Shown here one piece after another: positions 36,391 to 44,085 of a stretch of 44,085 bases of DNA. Numbering within the stretch: the stretch's first letter is position 1; each line of letters begins with the position of its first letter. Both the position numbers and the translations under genes were made by a program. The notes under the pieces are model-generated. The model ran no database searches, had not been told where the DNA came from, and was given only the letters and a program-made list of their open reading frames with translations. The stretch comes from Methylococcaceae bacterium (GTDB lineage: Bacteria; Pseudomonadota; Gammaproteobacteria; Methylococcales; Methylomonadaceae), in assembly GCA_030626845.1 (NCBI GenBank), contig DAOUTG010000014.1, positions 1 through 44,085 of the forward strand. Reading direction: 5' to 3'.

Positions 36391-37001
36391 TGAATTTATC
36401 AGAAGTTAATTGGGATTTTAATGAGGCTGGATCTTGGCCAATCCAAATTAAAATATCTGCTATTTCTCTAGTCTGTGCATTGATGTTGGGTGGCGGTATT
36501 TATCAATTTACTTTACCGCAACTGGCAGAAAAGGAAAAATTAGAAAAAAAGGAAGTGGAGTATAAAAAGGATTTTGCTGATAAACAACAAAAGGCGATTA
36601 ATTTGGAAGATTATCGCGCTCAGTTAAAAGATATTGAAACTTTATTGGATAAGATGATTAAGCAGATGCCAACTAAAGCTGAAGTGGCAGCATTGTTGGA
36701 TGAGATTTCTTTAACTGCTTTGGCTAGTGGTTTGGATAATGAATTGTTTAAACCTGAAGCCGAGGTTTCTAAAGATTTTTATGTTGAAGTTCCTTATAAA
36801 ATAAAAATGGTGGGTGAGTTTGAGGAGCATGCTTTGTTTGTTAGTGGCTTGGCTTCGTTACCAAGGATTGTAACCGTGCATAATGTTATTTTAACTGTGA
36901 AGTCTGATGGTTTGATGGAGATGACAGCGGATATTAAAACTTATAATGAGGCTGTTAATGAAGTTAAGGATGAGAAAGCTAAAAAACCAAAAAAAGGGTA
37001 A
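36390..37001 (+). CDS. pilO: Type IV pilus assembly protein PilO
   Basis: Partner of PilN in the inner-membrane alignment complex. The 203-aa protein begins with a GTG that overlaps the pilN stop (TAGTG). It has one membrane helix (about 20-42, KISAISLVCALMLGGGIYQF), a long coiled coil (about 45-95) and a ferredoxin-like fold (VPYKIKMVGEFEEHALFVSG). It ends in a Lys-rich tail. Confidence 0.94.
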   Translation: MNLSEVNWDFNEAGSWPIQIKISAISLVCALMLGGGIYQFTLPQLAEKEKLEKKEVEYKKDFADKQQKAINLEDYRAQLKDIETLLDKMIKQMPTKAEVAALLDEISLTALASGLDNELFKPEAEVSKDFYVEVPYKIKMVGEFEEHALFVSGLASLPRIVTVHNVILTVKSDGLMEMTADIKTYNEAVNEVKDEKAKKPKKG

Positions 37002-37007
37002 TGTTTT

Positions 37008-37556
37008 ATGCTTATAAGATCGTTGTGGTGGATATTGCTGGGGTTTAGTTTGGGTTTGCAAGGTTGCAATAATGATGACTTTTCTGATTTAAAAAAACAT
37101 ATTCGTAAGGTCAAGGCGAAACCTAAACAAGAAATTGCACCTTTACCTGAAAGTAAGCCGGTTGAACCTTTTTTGTTTAATTTGGATGGTTCACGAGATC
37201 CTTTTAAACCGACTGATATTCCTGAGGAAGAAGAGGAAATATTAGGGGATGATGATGTGCCATCTAATGGCATTAAACCTGATTTGAATCGTAGAAAGGA
37301 AGAGCTTGAATCTTATCCATTGGATACCTTAGAAATGGTTGGGACTGTAAAAACTGATGTTTTATGGGGTTTGGTGCGATCTAAAGATGGAGTTAGACGG
37401 GTGAGAGTTGGTAATTATGTTGGTGGAAATTATGGAAAAATTATGCAAATTACTGAAAAGAAAATTATTTTAGTAGAAATTGTTGCGGATAAAAAACCTA
37501 ATACATGGTATGAGAAAGATGCTTCATTACCATTGAAAATGGCCGCAGAAGAGTAA
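37008..37556 (+). CDS. pilP: Type IV pilus lipoprotein PilP
   Basis: Lipoprotein that links PilN/PilO to the secretin PilQ. The 182-aa chain has lipobox LQGC (Cys20). An unstructured Pro/Glu-rich stretch and the conserved SRDPFKP motif follow, then a beta-domain from about 95 (LEMVGTV, WGLVRSKDGVRRVRVGNYVG). The gene is 6 bp after pilO. Complete. Confidence 0.95.
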   Translation: MLIRSLWWILLGFSLGLQGCNNDDFSDLKKHIRKVKAKPKQEIAPLPESKPVEPFLFNLDGSRDPFKPTDIPEEEEEILGDDDVPSNGIKPDLNRRKEELESYPLDTLEMVGTVKTDVLWGLVRSKDGVRRVRVGNYVGGNYGKIMQITEKKIILVEIVADKKPNTWYEKDASLPLKMAAEE

Positions 37557-37577
37557 TAGTGGTCAAGGATTAAATGA

Positions 37578-39845
37578 ATGAATATTAAGCCGATTAATGC
37601 ATTATTGTTGAGTCGAAAAAAGAATTTAATGCATTGTGTTGTGATGGTGTTATTAGTCATGATTTCACATGTGAAATTTGTATTAGCTAATGAATTAGCT
37701 ATTCAATCATTGGATTTTACTGTGGTTTCTGGAAATAAAATTCAAGTCCAAATGGAAATGAATGGCATGGCAGTTAATCCTAAAGTTTTTCAAACTGATA
37801 ACCCTTCTAGAATTGCTTTAGATTTTTATGGGGTAAAAAACAATTTAGGTAAAAAAAGTTTTACAGTTAATAAGGGTGCTATTGGTAAGATTTATGTGGC
37901 TGAAGCTGTTGGTAGAACTAGAATTATTGTTAATTTGGTTGAGCATGTGCCATATGAAACCAAAATATCTGGCAATAAAGTTTTATTAACACTTAAGAAT
38001 TCTAATATATCTTTACAAACCCAATCACAACCACAATCGCAGACTATTAAGGTTGAATCTATACCTAAAACTACTATTCGTACTGAAAATTCTGTGGCTG
38101 AAGATCGTAATGTGTCGGTAGTTTCACGGTTAATTCCCAAGCAAATTATTAAGGACATTGATTTTAGAAGAGGTTCAAATGGTGAGGGTTTGTTAATAGT
38201 AGCTTTGACCAATCCTAATACAGTAGTTGATGTTAAAGAACAAGCTGGTAAAGTAGTATTGAAATTTTTGAATACTAAACTACCTGAAGTGTTTAGAAAA
38301 CGTTTTGATGTATCTGATTTTGCTACTCCAGTGCAAAAAATTGATGCGTTGAAAAAATTTGCTGATACTGAAATAACTATTACTACTGCCAATGCTAATT
38401 ACGATTATTCTTCTTATCAAGAAGATGGTTTGTTAACAGTAAGTTTTAGACCTATGAGTGCTTCTGAAAAAGAGGCAAAGGTTAAAGAAAAATTTCCTTT
38501 TTCAGGGGATAGATTATCCTTAAATTTTGAGTCAATTAGAATTACTTCAGTATTACAAATTCTAGCGGATTTTACGGAATTAAATATTATTGCTGCGGAT
38601 GATGTTGATGGAGAGGTTACTTTACGTTTAGATGATGTGCCTTGGGATCAAGCTTTGGATATGATTTTGAAATCTAAGGGTTTATCACAGCGTAAAACTG
38701 GTAATGTAGTTTTAGTAGCTCCCACTGAGAAAATAATTCTTTTGGAGGAGAAAGAACTTGAAGCTAAGAAGGTTGTGGAACAATTAGAACCATTAATCAC
38801 TGAATACATTCAAATTAATTATGCACGAGCTGAAGACATACGTGGAATGTTGCTTGGAAGTAAAAAAGCTTCTACTAGTACTACAAAAACAACTTTTAGT
38901 GTAGGTAGGCTGCTTTCCAAACGTGGAGTGGCTACAGTTGATGTGCGGACTAATATGTTGATTGTGAAAGATACGGCAGATAAAATGGAAGAAATGCGCC
39001 ATTTAATTAATTTGTTAGATATTCCGATTCGACAGGTTATGATTGAAGCCAGAATTGTAAATGCCGATAAAAATTTCGCTAAAGATATAGGCTTTAGATT
39101 TGGGATTGGAGGCTCTGCTAGAACTGGCAGCCGTGGACGTTTTGCTATAGGCCCTAGACCAACTATTGGTGGTTTAGAATCTGGTGATTTTGATGCAGAA
39201 AATGGAACTTTTGAGAGCGGAGGGGTGTTTGTACCTTCAATTACTGGAGAGGATGGGGAAAGTAATTATTTATTTGATTTAGCTTCTCAAGGTGCTAATG
39301 CATTTCCTCCAGCTGCTTTAGGTATGACTTTAGCTAGGGCGGCAGATTATGTGTTAAATCTAGAAATATCTGCTTTAGAAGGTGAGAATCGTGGAGAATT
39401 AATTTCTAATCCAAGGGTGTTAACTTCGGATAGAATAGAGGCTATTATTCGTCAAGGGGTACAGATTCCTTTTTCAACTGTGAGTGCAGATGGTACCGAA
39501 ACAGAATTTATTGATGCTGTGTTAGAATTAAAAGTTACCCCACAGATTACCCCTAATGGTAGTATTATCATGGAATTGGCAATAAAAAATGATGCTGCTA
39601 ATGATTCAGGTGGCATTAATAAAGAAGAAGTAATTACTACAGTACAGGTTAATGATGGCGAAACTATTGTTCTTGGAGGAATTTATGCGAATGATAGAGA
39701 TAAAAATGTTACTAAAGTTCCAGTGCTTGGTGATATTCCTATACTAGGGGCATTGTTTAGAAATAAACAGGAAACCGAGCGTAAAAAAGAATTATTGGTA
39801 TTTGTTACTCCAAAAATTGTAAAAAATTCATTGTCACTACGTTAA
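37578..39845 (+). CDS. pilQ: Type IV pilus outer-membrane secretin PilQ
   Basis: Forms the outer-membrane gate for pili and, in competent cells, for DNA entry. The 755-aa protein has a signal peptide ending near FVLANE, one AMIN domain (about 40-140) and a second AMIN-like segment (about 195-290), which bind peptidoglycan. A secretin/STN short domain follows (about 312-370; LSLNFESIRITSVLQILADF), then an N1-type domain and the secretin core (about 480-750; VMIEARIVNADKNFAKDIGF, ISNPRVLTSDR, VPVLGDIPILGALFRNK). Last of pilMNOPQ; 54 bp before aroK. Confidence 0.96.
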   Translation: MNIKPINALLLSRKKNLMHCVVMVLLVMISHVKFVLANELAIQSLDFTVVSGNKIQVQMEMNGMAVNPKVFQTDNPSRIALDFYGVKNNLGKKSFTVNKGAIGKIYVAEAVGRTRIIVNLVEHVPYETKISGNKVLLTLKNSNISLQTQSQPQSQTIKVESIPKTTIRTENSVAEDRNVSVVSRLIPKQIIKDIDFRRGSNGEGLLIVALTNPNTVVDVKEQAGKVVLKFLNTKLPEVFRKRFDVSDFATPVQKIDALKKFADTEITITTANANYDYSSYQEDGLLTVSFRPMSASEKEAKVKEKFPFSGDRLSLNFESIRITSVLQILADFTELNIIAADDVDGEVTLRLDDVPWDQALDMILKSKGLSQRKTGNVVLVAPTEKIILLEEKELEAKKVVEQLEPLITEYIQINYARAEDIRGMLLGSKKASTSTTKTTFSVGRLLSKRGVATVDVRTNMLIVKDTADKMEEMRHLINLLDIPIRQVMIEARIVNADKNFAKDIGFRFGIGGSARTGSRGRFAIGPRPTIGGLESGDFDAENGTFESGGVFVPSITGEDGESNYLFDLASQGANAFPPAALGMTLARAADYVLNLEISALEGENRGELISNPRVLTSDRIEAIIRQGVQIPFSTVSADGTETEFIDAVLELKVTPQITPNGSIIMELAIKNDAANDSGGINKEEVITTVQVNDGETIVLGGIYANDRDKNVTKVPVLGDIPILGALFRNKQETERKKELLVFVTPKIVKNSLSLR

Positions 39846-39899
39846 TAACATTTCAACTTAGGTGAAAAGGTGGTGTGAAACTATCCTTTTAATATAGCT

Positions 39900-40421
39900 A
39901 TGCAACAATCAGAAAATATTTATTTAATTGGTCTTATGGGAGTAGGTAAAACTACTATTGGTAGGCATTTAGCAGGTGCGTTAAAATTGCCTTTTTATGA
40001 TAGCGATAAAGCTATTGAAGAAAGTACTGGGGTGGATATCCCTACTATTTTCGAATATGAGGGTGAGGATGGTTTTCGGCAGCGAGAACAAAAAATTTTA
40101 ACTGAGCTGGTAGATATCAAAGGCATTGTTTTAGCTACAGGTGGCGGTGCTATTTTACAGGAAAAAAACCGGCAATTATTAATGCAAAATGGCTTTGTGG
40201 TGTATTTGCATTGTTCTATTGAGAAAATTTTGCAGCGTACTCGTAGGGATAATCAACGACCTTTATTGAATAAATCTAACCCGCAAGCAGAATTGGAAAA
40301 ATTATCTCAATATCGAGAAGCATTATATTTAGAGTGTGCGGATTTTGAAATAAATACTGATGAAATTCAAAGTAAAGTTTTAGTTAATAAAATTTTGGAA
40401 GCATATCAACAACATAATTAA
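39900..40421 (+). CDS. aroK: Shikimate kinase
   Basis: Phosphorylates shikimate in aromatic amino acid synthesis. The 173-aa enzyme has the P-loop GLMGVGKTTIGRHLA, the substrate Asp in FYDSDKAIEESTG, FRQREQKIL and GGGAI, plus the lid RRDNQRPLL. Length is normal. It follows pilQ and is 7 bp before aroB, the conserved gammaproteobacterial order. Confidence 0.96.
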   Translation: MQQSENIYLIGLMGVGKTTIGRHLAGALKLPFYDSDKAIEESTGVDIPTIFEYEGEDGFRQREQKILTELVDIKGIVLATGGGAILQEKNRQLLMQNGFVVYLHCSIEKILQRTRRDNQRPLLNKSNPQAELEKLSQYREALYLECADFEINTDEIQSKVLVNKILEAYQQHN

Positions 40422-40428
40422 ATGTGTT

Positions 40429-41508
40429 ATGAAACAATTACAAGTTGCTTTAGGTTCAAGAAGTTATCCTATATATATAGGTGAGAATTTATTCAAAGAT
40501 AATTTATTTGAACAACATATTAAGTCAAAACAAGTAGTTATTGTAACTAATACTACGATTGAACCGTTGTATTTAGCTTTAGTTATGCAACAATTAGAGG
40601 CTTATCAAGTTGAAACTATTGTTTTGCCAGATGGTGAAAATTATAAAACTTTAGCTTATGTAGAAACTATTTTCACATTTTTATTAGAAAAAAAATTTAG
40701 TCGCAATGCCACTTTATGTGCTTTAGGTGGTGGAGTTATTGGAGATATGGGAGGCTTTGCTGCGGCTTGTTATCAACGTGGAATTGCCTTCATTCAAATT
40801 CCTACAACTTTATTGGCGCAAGTTGATTCATCTGTAGGCGGTAAAACTGGAGTCAATCATATATTAGGTAAAAATATGATTGGAGCTTTTCATCAACCGC
40901 AAGCTGTAATTATAGACACTCAAGTATTAGCCAGTTTAGATGATCGTCAATTAGCAGCTGGGATTGCTGAAGTAATCAAATATGGATTAATTCGTGATAT
41001 AGAATTTTTTATTTGGTTAGAAAATAATATAGAAAAATTACTGTTGCGAGATTCAGCGGCATTAGCTTTTGCAATTGAAAGATCCTGTATTAATAAGGCG
41101 GAAATTGTTTCTCAAGATGAAATGGAAACTGGTATTCGTGCAATTTTAAATTTTGGGCATACTTTTGGACATGCAATTGAAACTGGCATGGGTTATGGAA
41201 AGTATTTACATGGAGAAGCTATAGCAATTGGCATGTGTCAAGCTGCATTATTGTCGCAACAATTAGGTTATTTAACTGCTGCAGATGTTTTGCGGATTAA
41301 AAATATATTTGAAAAAACTGGTTTATGTGTAACAGCACCTAAAGATATGTCTGCACAAACTTATGTTGAGTTAATGTCAGTAGATAAAAAAAATATCAAT
41401 GGGGATATTCGGGTGATTTGTTTACATGCAATTGGCACGGCTTGTTTGCCTATGGCAGTTGAAACTTCATTACTTATGCAAGTTCTTAATAGCTATAATG
41501 CTGATTAG
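40429..41508 (+). CDS. aroB: 3-dehydroquinate synthase
   Basis: Second step of the shikimate pathway, NAD- and metal-dependent. The 359-aa protein shows LPDGENYKTL, ALGGGVIGDMGGFAAACYQR, FIQIPTTLLAQVDSSVGGKT and the metal ligands Glu in GIAEVIKYG and His in LNFGHTFGHAIE and YLHGEAIAIGM. Its TAG overlaps the GTG start of the following DamX-like gene. Confidence 0.97.
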   Translation: MKQLQVALGSRSYPIYIGENLFKDNLFEQHIKSKQVVIVTNTTIEPLYLALVMQQLEAYQVETIVLPDGENYKTLAYVETIFTFLLEKKFSRNATLCALGGGVIGDMGGFAAACYQRGIAFIQIPTTLLAQVDSSVGGKTGVNHILGKNMIGAFHQPQAVIIDTQVLASLDDRQLAAGIAEVIKYGLIRDIEFFIWLENNIEKLLLRDSAALAFAIERSCINKAEIVSQDEMETGIRAILNFGHTFGHAIETGMGYGKYLHGEAIAIGMCQAALLSQQLGYLTAADVLRIKNIFEKTGLCVTAPKDMSAQTYVELMSVDKKNINGDIRVICLHAIGTACLPMAVETSLLMQVLNSYNAD

Positions 41509-42392
41509 TGGTTGTTGATATTGTGTATAAATCAACGGATGAATTATTAGATTTTATTTCTCAGGAACGGACTGAAAATTTTTCCTTATTAGAAAGAATA
41601 ATTTCTAACCAAACTGAACAGATTATTTTGTGTGGTAAAAAAGGTGTTGGTAAAACTACATTTCTACAATATCTACATGATAAATGTAATTATATTGGCT
41701 CAATTTGTTTGCTTAATGGGAATGACAAATTGAGTTTAGAAGCTATAAAAACTCAATTAATTCATACTTTAATCGCAGCTAGTCCTGAGTTACAAGACCA
41801 AGATTTATCTTCAATGATGAATTCTTATCAATCACACCAGCAAAAAATTATTTTAGCATTAGATAATGCGATGTTTTTAAATGATGGTTTGATTAATCAA
41901 CTGCTTGAATATGCAATTATGAATCCGGTACTTAGGTTAATATTTGTTTTAACCAAGCCGCAAGTATATCTTAAACATATAACTGATAATGGTTTGGATA
42001 ATTGTTATTTTATTGAAATACCGGTATTAAAAAAATCCCAAATAGGTGGCTATTTATATAGTTTAACCAAAACTTCAGAATTGGATTTATTAGCAGAAGA
42101 TATTAATTCTAGTTTGGTAAACAAATTATTTAAACAATCACGTGGAATACCTAGAAATATTTTACATGTTGTTGAACAAAGGTTATTAGCGCAAAAACGT
42201 CGTTTTAAAAAAATTCTCTATAGTTATTTATTGGTAGCAGGTATTTTGTTTATTATTGCATTCGATCAATTATATGTAAGTTATTCACTACTGGAATCAA
42301 TAACAAATCTGTTAACCGAAGAGCATAAAATTCAAGAATCTATATTGGAAACTTGGTTTTTGCAGCTCCAAAATTTTTTATACAATTTATAA
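41508..42392 (+). CDS. DamX/ExeA-like P-loop ATPase, without SPOR domain
   Basis: In this position E. coli and Pseudomonas carry damX, a division protein with an AAA-like ATPase part, a membrane helix and a C-terminal peptidoglycan-binding SPOR domain. The 294-aa protein has Walker A CGKKGVGKTTF (about 42-52), a Walker B-like KIILALDNAMF and one membrane helix near 237-255 (SYLLVAGILFIIAFDQL). After the helix only about 40 residues follow, with no SPOR. The start is GTG, overlapping aroB; a second GTG 15 bp on is possible and no clear ribosome binding site chooses between them. The frame ends naturally at 42392, so no obvious truncating mutation is visible. Confidence 0.75.
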   Translation: MVVDIVYKSTDELLDFISQERTENFSLLERIISNQTEQIILCGKKGVGKTTFLQYLHDKCNYIGSICLLNGNDKLSLEAIKTQLIHTLIAASPELQDQDLSSMMNSYQSHQQKIILALDNAMFLNDGLINQLLEYAIMNPVLRLIFVLTKPQVYLKHITDNGLDNCYFIEIPVLKKSQIGGYLYSLTKTSELDLLAEDINSSLVNKLFKQSRGIPRNILHVVEQRLLAQKRRFKKILYSYLLVAGILFIIAFDQLYVSYSLLESITNLLTEEHKIQESILETWFLQLQNFLYNL

Positions 42393-42480
42393 TAAATTCT
42401 GCATTGTAGTATCACAATTAAGCTGGAATATTTGCTAGGCTTGATTTTGTGTTTTTAATTCCTTCCTAAATATTCACATA

Positions 42481-43548
42481 ATGACTAATTTAATCAACGA
42501 TATTTTTCTTAAAGCTTTATTAAAACAACCTATTGATAGAACACCTATTTGGATGATGCGTCAAGCTGGACGTTATTTACCTGAATATCGTCAAATTCGT
42601 GAACAAGCTGGGAGTTTCTTAAATTTATGTACTAATCCTGAATTAGCTTGTGAAGTTACTTTACAGCCCTTAGCAAGATTTGATTTTGATGCAGCAATTT
42701 TATTTTCAGATATTTTAACTATTCCCGATGCTATGGGTTTAGGTTTGTATTTTGTTGAAGGTGAAGGTCCAAAATTTAAGCATCCGATTAAAACGGTTGC
42801 GGATATTAAAGCATTGCCAATTCCAGATCCTGAAATAGAATTAAAATATGTGACTGATGCGGTTAGATTAATTCGCAAAAATTTGCAAGGTCGAGTTCCA
42901 TTAATTGGTTTTGCGGGTAGTCCATGGACTTTAGCTACTTATATGGTTGAAGGTGGTAGTAGTAAAACTTTTCAAAAAACTAAGGCTTTGATGTATAACG
43001 AGCCAAAATTAATGCATCAAATGTTGGATAAATTAGCTCAGTCAGTAGCTAGTTATTTAAATGCGCAAATTGCTGCTGGCGCGCAAGCAGTGATGTTATT
43101 TGATACTTGGGGTGGAATTTTAGCAACTGAAGAATATAAACAATTTTCCTTGGCTTATGCACAGCAAGTTAGATCATTATTAAATACTGATATAGATGGC
43201 ACTAAAGTTCCCACAATATTTTTTACTAAAGGTGGCGGTCAATGGTTAGAATCCATTAGTAATGTTGGATTTGATGCTGTAGGTTTGGATTGGCAAACTG
43301 ATATTGCTATAGCTCGTGAGCGTGTTGGAAATAAAGTAGCTTTGCAAGGTAATTTAGATCCAATAGCATTGTATGCTCAGCCCGATATTATTGTAGAAAA
43401 AGTTAAAACTATTTTGGCTAAATATGGGTATGGTTCTGGACATGTATTTAATTTAGGACATGGAATTTTACCTGATGTAAATCCTGAACATGTTAAAGCT
43501 ATGGTGGGCGCGGTACATAAATATAGTGCGCAATATCATCTTACTTGA
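42481..43548 (+). CDS. hemE: Uroporphyrinogen decarboxylase
   Basis: Decarboxylates uroporphyrinogen III to coproporphyrinogen III. The 355-aa enzyme begins with [20 protein letters not shown] and RYLPEYR, and has [32 protein letters not shown] and [16 protein letters not shown]. Length and motifs are complete. In E. coli damX is followed by dam and rpe; here hemE follows, so the order is rearranged after damX. Confidence 0.97.
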   Translation: MTNLINDIFLKALLKQPIDRTPIWMMRQAGRYLPEYRQIREQAGSFLNLCTNPELACEVTLQPLARFDFDAAILFSDILTIPDAMGLGLYFVEGEGPKFKHPIKTVADIKALPIPDPEIELKYVTDAVRLIRKNLQGRVPLIGFAGSPWTLATYMVEGGSSKTFQKTKALMYNEPKLMHQMLDKLAQSVASYLNAQIAAGAQAVMLFDTWGGILATEEYKQFSLAYAQQVRSLLNTDIDGTKVPTIFFTKGGGQWLESISNVGFDAVGLDWQTDIAIARERVGNKVALQGNLDPIALYAQPDIIVEKVKTILAKYGYGSGHVFNLGHGILPDVNPEHVKAMVGAVHKYSAQYHLT

Positions 43549-43619
43549 GTTTGAATTCTTGCTTTAAGTGTATTAATTATGGTTTATTTATATATTTTAA
43601 GATTATATAAAGGATAATC

Positions 43620-44075
43620 ATGTCAAAATTATTTCTAATAATTGGTTTGTTAGGTGCAAGTTTTGGAATTAATGCAGAAGAGAAAATAACAGATCCTCTA
43701 GAAATAACAGTTCATAGAAGTCCTACTTGTAGTTGTTGTAGTAAATGGATTGCGCATTTAAAAGAGCATGATTTTAAAGTGAATGATGTTGTAACTACAG
43801 AAATTTTAGGGATTAAAGCTAAGTATGCAGTACCTAAAAATATGAATTCTTGCCATACAGCTATTATAGGTGGTTATGCAGTTGAGGGGCATGTGCCTGC
43901 GCAAGATATTAAAAAATTATTGAATTTAAAACCTAAGGTTTTGGGAATTTCTGTACCTGGAATGCCAGTTGGAACTCCAGGAATGGAAATGGGGAATAAA
44001 AAAGATGCTTTTCAAGTAATTAGTTTTGATAAAGATGCACAGTATAAAGTTTTTAATAGTTATGAGGCAAAATAA
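43620..44075 (+). CDS. Exported DUF411 metal-binding protein
   Basis: 151-aa periplasmic protein with signal peptide (MSKLFLIIGLLGASFGINAE). DUF411 features: a Cys cluster SPTCSCC (Cys37, Cys39, Cys40), SCHTAIIGGYAVEGHVPA and a Met-rich segment PGMPVGTPGMEMG. Members are associated with copper handling in other bacteria. AAGGAT precedes the ATG by six bases. Its TAA overlaps the ATG of the next gene (44075), which suggests an operon. Copper binding is inferred from residue content. Confidence 0.86.
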   Translation: MSKLFLIIGLLGASFGINAEEKITDPLEITVHRSPTCSCCSKWIAHLKEHDFKVNDVVTTEILGIKAKYAVPKNMNSCHTAIIGGYAVEGHVPAQDIKKLLNLKPKVLGISVPGMPVGTPGMEMGNKKDAFQVISFDKDAQYKVFNSYEAK

Positions 44076-44085
44076 TGATTTTAGC
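44075..44085 (+). CDS. Start of a further gene, cut by window edge
   Basis: An ATG overlapping the previous stop (TAATG) opens a frame M-I-L-A. Only the first 11 bases are inside, so it cannot be identified. The coupled stop/start makes a real gene likely. Confidence 0.4.

Noticed and set aside
39846-39899. AAAAGG...CCTTTT pair between pilQ and aroK as a terminator
   Set aside because: Six base pairs, mostly A-T, 14-base loop, no following T-run; gene order suggests read-through.
26700-44085. Apparent change in codon use (more AGA, GGA) in the right part, especially pilMNOPQ
   Set aside because: aceE and mrcA use mostly CGT like the left part, and left genes also contain AGA. I could not compute it, and there is no sharp boundary, so no claim of transfer or chimeric assembly is made.

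Overview
The window is a 44-kb piece of an AT-rich gammaproteobacterial chromosome. Four syntenies support this: lpoA divergent from rsmI; the mrcA//pilMNOPQ-aroK-aroB-damX cluster; homodimeric-type aceE followed by aceF; and short forms of FtsK and GalU. A pyrophosphate-type phosphofructokinase, a short 71-bp inverted-repeat element and the low GC point towards methane- or sulphur-oxidising groups such as Methylococcales or Thiotrichales. That placement is inference; no marker in the window settles it.

Layout. 1-2.4 kb: galU (cut by the window edge) and ftsK on the minus strand. 2.6-4.8 kb: PPi-dependent phosphofructokinase and an exported cyclophilin with an extra C-terminal domain, separated by a strong terminator. 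4.8-8.6 kb: a minus-strand envelope operon of a lipoprotein, a PEGA/CsgG/CsgG/OmpA lipoprotein and a secreted caspase-like protein. 8.7-9.3 kb: a Tat-exported YcbK/MepK-like peptidase. 9.4-12.0 kb: a possibly Fur-controlled operon of porin, FMN-binding flavoprotein and PepSY membrane protein. 12.1-16.4 kb: lpoA, rsmI, gatB. 16.4-19.5 kb: a regulatory and redox module with an ECF sigma factor and ZAS-type zinc anti-sigma on one side, and DoxX plus a rare peroxiredoxin-histidine kinase fusion on the other. A perfect 14-bp inverted repeat lies between the two divergent units. 19.5-25.9 kb: a type I restriction-modification cassette hsdM-hsdS-hsdR. hsdM lacks its N-terminus, and hsdM and hsdR are each broken by one base in a short A-tract. 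25.9-26.6 kb: a second, decayed and inverted copy of the peroxiredoxin-kinase gene, so the cassette is bracketed by the intact gene and its pseudogene. 26.7-34.5 kb: ComEA-like protein, aceF, aceE, a small exported protein, and PBP1A with a repetitive basic tail. 34.7-44.1 kb: pilMNOPQ, aroK, aroB, a DamX-like ATPase without SPOR domain, hemE, a DUF411 protein, and the first codons of another gene.

How it fits together. Most genes are housekeeping: cell-wall synthesis (mrcA, lpoA, mepK-like), division and segregation (ftsK), central carbon metabolism (pfp, aceEF), translation (gatB, rsmI), haem and aromatic biosynthesis, and type IV pili. The accessory part is 16.4-26.6 kb. The most unusual item is the single-chain fusion of a CxxC peroxiredoxin-like domain to a soluble histidine kinase, next to an ECF sigma/ZAS pair and DoxX. 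It reads like a cytoplasmic peroxide or thiol-redox sensing circuit. The second point of interest is the decaying type I R-M island bracketed by copies of that gene. No tRNA, rRNA, CRISPR array, transposase or integrase was seen.
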